Shown here piece after piece: positions 61,157-64,000 of a stretch of 64,000 nt of DNA. Position 1 is the stretch's first letter; every line of letters begins with the position of its first letter. The stretch is from JASJAR01 sp039198225 (GTDB taxonomy: Bacteria; Pseudomonadota; Alphaproteobacteria; Rhodobacterales; Rhodobacteraceae): assembly GCA_039198225.1 (NCBI GenBank), contig JBCCTQ010000005.1, positions 1 through 64,000 on the forward strand. Reading direction: 5' to 3'. The position numbers and the translations under genes are program-made. The notes below the pieces were generated by a model that made no database searches, was not told the origin of the DNA, and saw nothing but the letters and a program-made list of their open reading frames with translations.

Positions 61157-61185
61157 GGACGACCGGAACGATCCCAGAAAACACG

Positions 61186-61214
61186 GCCGGGGCGGATACA
61201 TTCTTCGCCCCGGC
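61186..61214 (+). terminator. Intercistronic stem-loop after dctP
   Basis: GCCGGGGCG (61186-61194) pairs perfectly with CGCCCCGGC (61206-61214) over an 11-base loop. It lies 30 bp after the dctP stop and 78 bp before dctQ. It has no strong T-run, so it probably attenuates or protects the dctP transcript rather than stopping all transcription. Confidence 0.7.
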
Positions 61215-61292
61215 TTCGTAATGAGTGCTGGAAGGGGCAGCCGGCCGTCGGTTTGAAGAGGGTCGATTTAAAAAACTGCGGGAGGGACACCC

Positions 61293-62135
61293 ATGGACAG
61301 CGACGACCCGACAAAGGAGGATACGGTCGCGGCCGTCACTGATCCGAGCGAAGTTGGGCGAGAGTTTCACAATGCTGGCGACCGTCTGACGATTACGGTC
61401 TCGAACCTCTTCGCCTGGTTCTTTCCGTTCTTGATGATGATCATTTGCGTGCAAGTGGTCCTTCGTACGCTAGGCCGCGCCGGTATTGGTCCTGGAAACC
61501 AAGCTTGGATGGACGATCTCCAATGGTGGCTCTATGGCGCCGCTGTCCTGATCGGAATTGGCTATGCTGTGACCACGAACAGCCATGTGCGCGTCGACAT
61601 ATTTTACGACAGTTTCCCGGAACGGAAAAAACGCCGGTTCGACATTTTTGCCCTCACTTGGCTCTTCTTGCCGTTCATCATCCTCTGTTGGGACGTCACC
61701 ATACACTACGCTATCGCTTCCGTCGTTGCAGATGAAGGGTCGAGCAGTCCGAACGGCCTACACAACCTTTGGATTTTAAAGGTCTTTATGAATGTGAGCT
61801 TCATCGTTTTGGGCGTTGCGGCCTGGTCGGCTTATGTTCGGCTGCTTGCAGAGTTGACCGAACCTAAGCTGTGGCGAAAATTACTCTATGCGTTTCCGAG
61901 TACGATGTTTTTGGTCAACCTCGTCGTATTTTATGCGATTTGGTGGGTGATATTCCTCACAAGCCCCGAAGGAACTCAAACGCGCGCCGTGGGTCGAAAT
62001 GCGATATTCGATGAGTTCGAATTCGGGAATTGGGAGATCAAGTACACGATCGCTATCACTCTCGTGGCGACGCTGCTCCTAATCGCGCTCGCTCGTGTAT
62101 TAGACCGCAGCGCCGCGTCGCGTGGCAATAAATAG
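61293..62135 (+). CDS. dctQ: TRAP transporter small permease subunit DctQ
   Basis: The 280-residue protein has four to six membrane helices (LTITVSNLFAWFFPFLMMII, LQWWLYGAAVLIGIGYAVTT, LTWLFLPFIILCWDVTIHYA and others) and the DctQ signature NSHVRVDIFYDSFPERKKRR. It is longer than the usual 160-200 residues, as in the TakP-type branch, with additional helices at the C-terminal end. The ATG at 61293 follows GGGAGGGA. dctM begins 12 bp after its stop. Confidence 0.93.
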   Translation: MDSDDPTKEDTVAAVTDPSEVGREFHNAGDRLTITVSNLFAWFFPFLMMIICVQVVLRTLGRAGIGPGNQAWMDDLQWWLYGAAVLIGIGYAVTTNSHVRVDIFYDSFPERKKRRFDIFALTWLFLPFIILCWDVTIHYAIASVVADEGSSSPNGLHNLWILKVFMNVSFIVLGVAAWSAYVRLLAELTEPKLWRKLLYAFPSTMFLVNLVVFYAIWWVIFLTSPEGTQTRAVGRNAIFDEFEFGNWEIKYTIAITLVATLLLIALARVLDRSAASRGNK

Positions 62136-62147
62136 GGAACGGAACCG

Positions 62148-63590
62148 ATGTTGAGCTCTATCGGTCAGTTCCTGACCCTAAATGAACTCGCTGTATTAGC
62201 GATGTTTCTTGGTTTTATTTGGATGCTGTTCCGCGGCATTCCTGTCGCAATGGCCCTTGTGGGCATCAGCCTCGTATTTGTCCTGATCGCCGAGTTCTTC
62301 CTCGATCCGTTCAGAGGTGAATTGCGCGACATTATCGAGTTTGACCGGACAGGAATCAACTACCAACGCCTCCAAGCTCTGTCAGCCAGACTATTTGGCA
62401 ATATTGTGCAAAACCCGGTTTTGGTGGCTCTTCCGATGTTCATCTTTATGGGGCTCATGCTTGATCAGTCAGGTGTGGCCCAGCGGATGATGCACGCAAT
62501 GCAGAAGCTATTTGGTGGCTTGCGTGGTGGCCTTTCGCTGACTGTTCTTTTGATTGGCATTATTCTCGCCGCCTCCACTGGGGTCATCGGCGCATCTGTG
62601 ACACTGCTCGGCGTCATGGCGTTGCCTGCGATGATGAAGCAGGATTACTCAAAGCCGATTGCCACCGGCACGATTGCCTCTGCAGGAACGCTGGGGATTC
62701 TCATTCCTCCATCGATCATGCTTGTTATCATGTCGGACCAATTGGCCATCAGTCTCGGCGATCTATTCATGGGAGCGCTGTTTCCGGGGTTGATCCTCGG
62801 TGGGCTTTATATCGTCTTTATCGTCATTTACGGCATTCTCTTTCCCGACGCGATGCCAGCGCCAGAACGTGCCGAGAACATTCGGTGGGCAGACGTAAGG
62901 GAAGTACTTTTGGCGGTGGTTCCGCCGATGTTGTTGATTTTGTTGGTATTAGGTTCGATTTTCGCCGGCTATGCGACCCCAACCGAAGCGTCCGGCCTCG
63001 GAGCAATGGGGGCAACACTTTTAGCGTTGGGCAATCGGAAGCTCAATTGGCGCGTCCTACGTGATGTCAGCCGGTCTACACTGAACACATCAGGCTATAT
63101 CGTTGGTATTTTCCTCGCTGCGAACTTCTTCGCCTTGGTTTTACGTCGGTATGGCGGAGACGAAATTGTTCAAAATCTCGTACTATCAGCCTTTGATGAT
63201 CCATACATGACCGTGGCGTTCATTCTCTTCATTGTTTTTCTTCTCGGCTTTCTACTCGATTGGATCGAAATCACGATCATCATCATGCCACTGATGCTGC
63301 CCATCATCTTGGCCCTTGAATTGAGCATTCCGGGTTTCGATCAGGTGCGTGATCCGTCCGTTGTTTGGTTTGCAATTCTGGTGGCGGTCACGCTCCAAAC
63401 CTCGTTTCTTACGCCACCGGTTGGATTTGCGCTTTTCTATCTAAAAGGAGTGTGCCCCCCCGGGGTATCTTTGAAGCACATATATCAGGGCGTCGTCCCT
63501 TTTGTCTTTCTCCAACTCCTGGGCCTATTCATCGTCTTCGAATTCCCGTCGTTGACAACGTGGCTTCCTTCCGTGGCTTACGGAGGCTAA
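62148..63590 (+). CDS. dctM: TRAP transporter large permease subunit DctM
   Basis: The 480-residue protein has about 12-14 helices. The DctM blocks are MFLGFIWMLFRGIPVAMALV, LVALPMFIFMGLMLDQSGVA, STGVIGASVTLLGVMALPAM, ASAGTLGILIPPSIMLVIMS, and ATPTEASGLGAMGATLLALG with the conserved EASG. It moves the substrate with sodium or proton cotransport. There is no gene directly after it in the window. Confidence 0.96.
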   Translation: MLSSIGQFLTLNELAVLAMFLGFIWMLFRGIPVAMALVGISLVFVLIAEFFLDPFRGELRDIIEFDRTGINYQRLQALSARLFGNIVQNPVLVALPMFIFMGLMLDQSGVAQRMMHAMQKLFGGLRGGLSLTVLLIGIILAASTGVIGASVTLLGVMALPAMMKQDYSKPIATGTIASAGTLGILIPPSIMLVIMSDQLAISLGDLFMGALFPGLILGGLYIVFIVIYGILFPDAMPAPERAENIRWADVREVLLAVVPPMLLILLVLGSIFAGYATPTEASGLGAMGATLLALGNRKLNWRVLRDVSRSTLNTSGYIVGIFLAANFFALVLRRYGGDEIVQNLVLSAFDDPYMTVAFILFIVFLLGFLLDWIEITIIIMPLMLPIILALELSIPGFDQVRDPSVVWFAILVAVTLQTSFLTPPVGFALFYLKGVCPPGVSLKHIYQGVVPFVFLQLLGLFIVFEFPSLTTWLPSVAYGG

Positions 63591-64000
63591 CGAGGGGTTG
63601 CTTTGGGACGAATTACTGATCGTAGTTAGGCAATGCCTGCTCGACCCTTGTTAGCAAGGCCTGCCTTTGACAATTCACTTCAGTGTCGACGCCGGGACCA
63701 CATAGCCATAACAGGAACTGGCAGTGAAAGACGGTTTACAGCACCAGTAAGAAGCTAGAACTTGGCTTTCCAAACGATCAGGCGTCGTTCACAACTCCGA
63801 TTTCGCTGCGCAAGCCGTCGCAATGGATGAACTCGCTCAGGCCGCAGTCTGGGTATGGCAGCCTTCATCGAGCGGGATCCTCTCGCTCAGAATGAACACC
63901 GTGCCGACTGCCTCGAGGCTGAACTTCCCTAAAATTCTAGAGGGGCGTAAGCTCCTTGCGAGCCTGCTCGCGGGAGGTTAAGCTGTCGCGGGGTCAACCG
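63591..64000. other. Noncoding or decayed stretch at the right edge
   Basis: This 410-bp stretch after dctM has no frame with a ribosome site and family similarity. A short frame (about 63750-63980) with many serines and leucines has no start and matches nothing known. It may be a remnant whose remainder lies beyond the window. No terminator was recognised for dctM. Confidence 0.45.

Noticed and set aside
63750..63980. Possible transposase fragment at the right edge
   Set aside because: No transposase motif was found in any frame, and the frame lacks a start; left as unassigned.
1..64000. Search for CRISPR arrays, rRNA genes and complete insertion sequences
   Set aside because: No regularly spaced repeats, rRNA signature sequences or transposase genes with terminal repeats were seen.

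Overview
The window is a piece of a GC-rich alphaproteobacterial chromosome, most likely from the order Rhodobacterales. The signs are a VPLPA-CTERM sorting signal, a DUF2842 protein next to purA, the hflK-hflC-DUF2065-degP and glpX-recJ blocks, a short LOV photoreceptor of the Rhodobacter type, a Hedgehog/intein (Hint) protein, and TRAP and FCD-GntR genes. Genus and species cannot be fixed from the sequence alone.

Layout. Positions 1-6605 are accessory DNA lying against the 3' end of a tRNA-Glu gene (6606-6680). This part holds the start of a secreted beta-helix protein, an AT-rich nearly gene-free stretch, two ParB-type remnants in opposite orientations, a small orphan gene, a two-gene HTH + LOV light-sensing module, and a divergent operon of short genes. 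Two of the operon's reading frames are interrupted by single in-frame stop codons. A repeated 14-bp motif between the two divergent units looks like the operator pair for the HTH protein. From 6606 the sequence becomes compact core genome.

Core, left half (6.7-30 kb): recJ and glpX; purA with a DUF2842 gene; a large acidic protein; thiN; an EamA exporter; rpiA-gor; the hflK-hflC-DUF2065-degP membrane-protease block ending in a clear terminator; yqeY; carA; a GT2 glycosyltransferase; a GntR regulator divergent from a UbiH-type monooxygenase; a class V aminotransferase; ilvC; yciB; and a second DMT exporter. Core, right half (31-50 kb): a GNAT gene with ftsY, a small secreted protein, a cupin and a second GNAT, eno, a VPLPA-CTERM protein, a third DMT exporter with a Fur-family regulator, selO, and surE-pcm-M23 facing a tatABC-DUF815 cluster and a hybrid histidine kinase. 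A WYL regulator with an apparent self-operator, a DUF2461 gene and a GT4 glycosyltransferase follow.

The last 14 kb are metabolic and transport genes: a Hint protein, a pair of branched-chain amino-acid-type ABC permeases (livH, livM) without their ATPases, lipA, a fold-type IV aminotransferase, bifunctional putA (proline to glutamate), and a complete TRAP transporter (dctP-dctQ-dctM) with palindromes upstream and a stem-loop after dctP.

The main points for follow-up are the HTH-LOV module with its paired operator motif, the decaying operon beside it, and a 330-bp intergenic stretch at about 31.1-31.4 kb rich in perfect inverted repeats that could be an unannotated structured RNA. No CRISPR array, complete insertion sequence, rRNA or intact integrase was seen.
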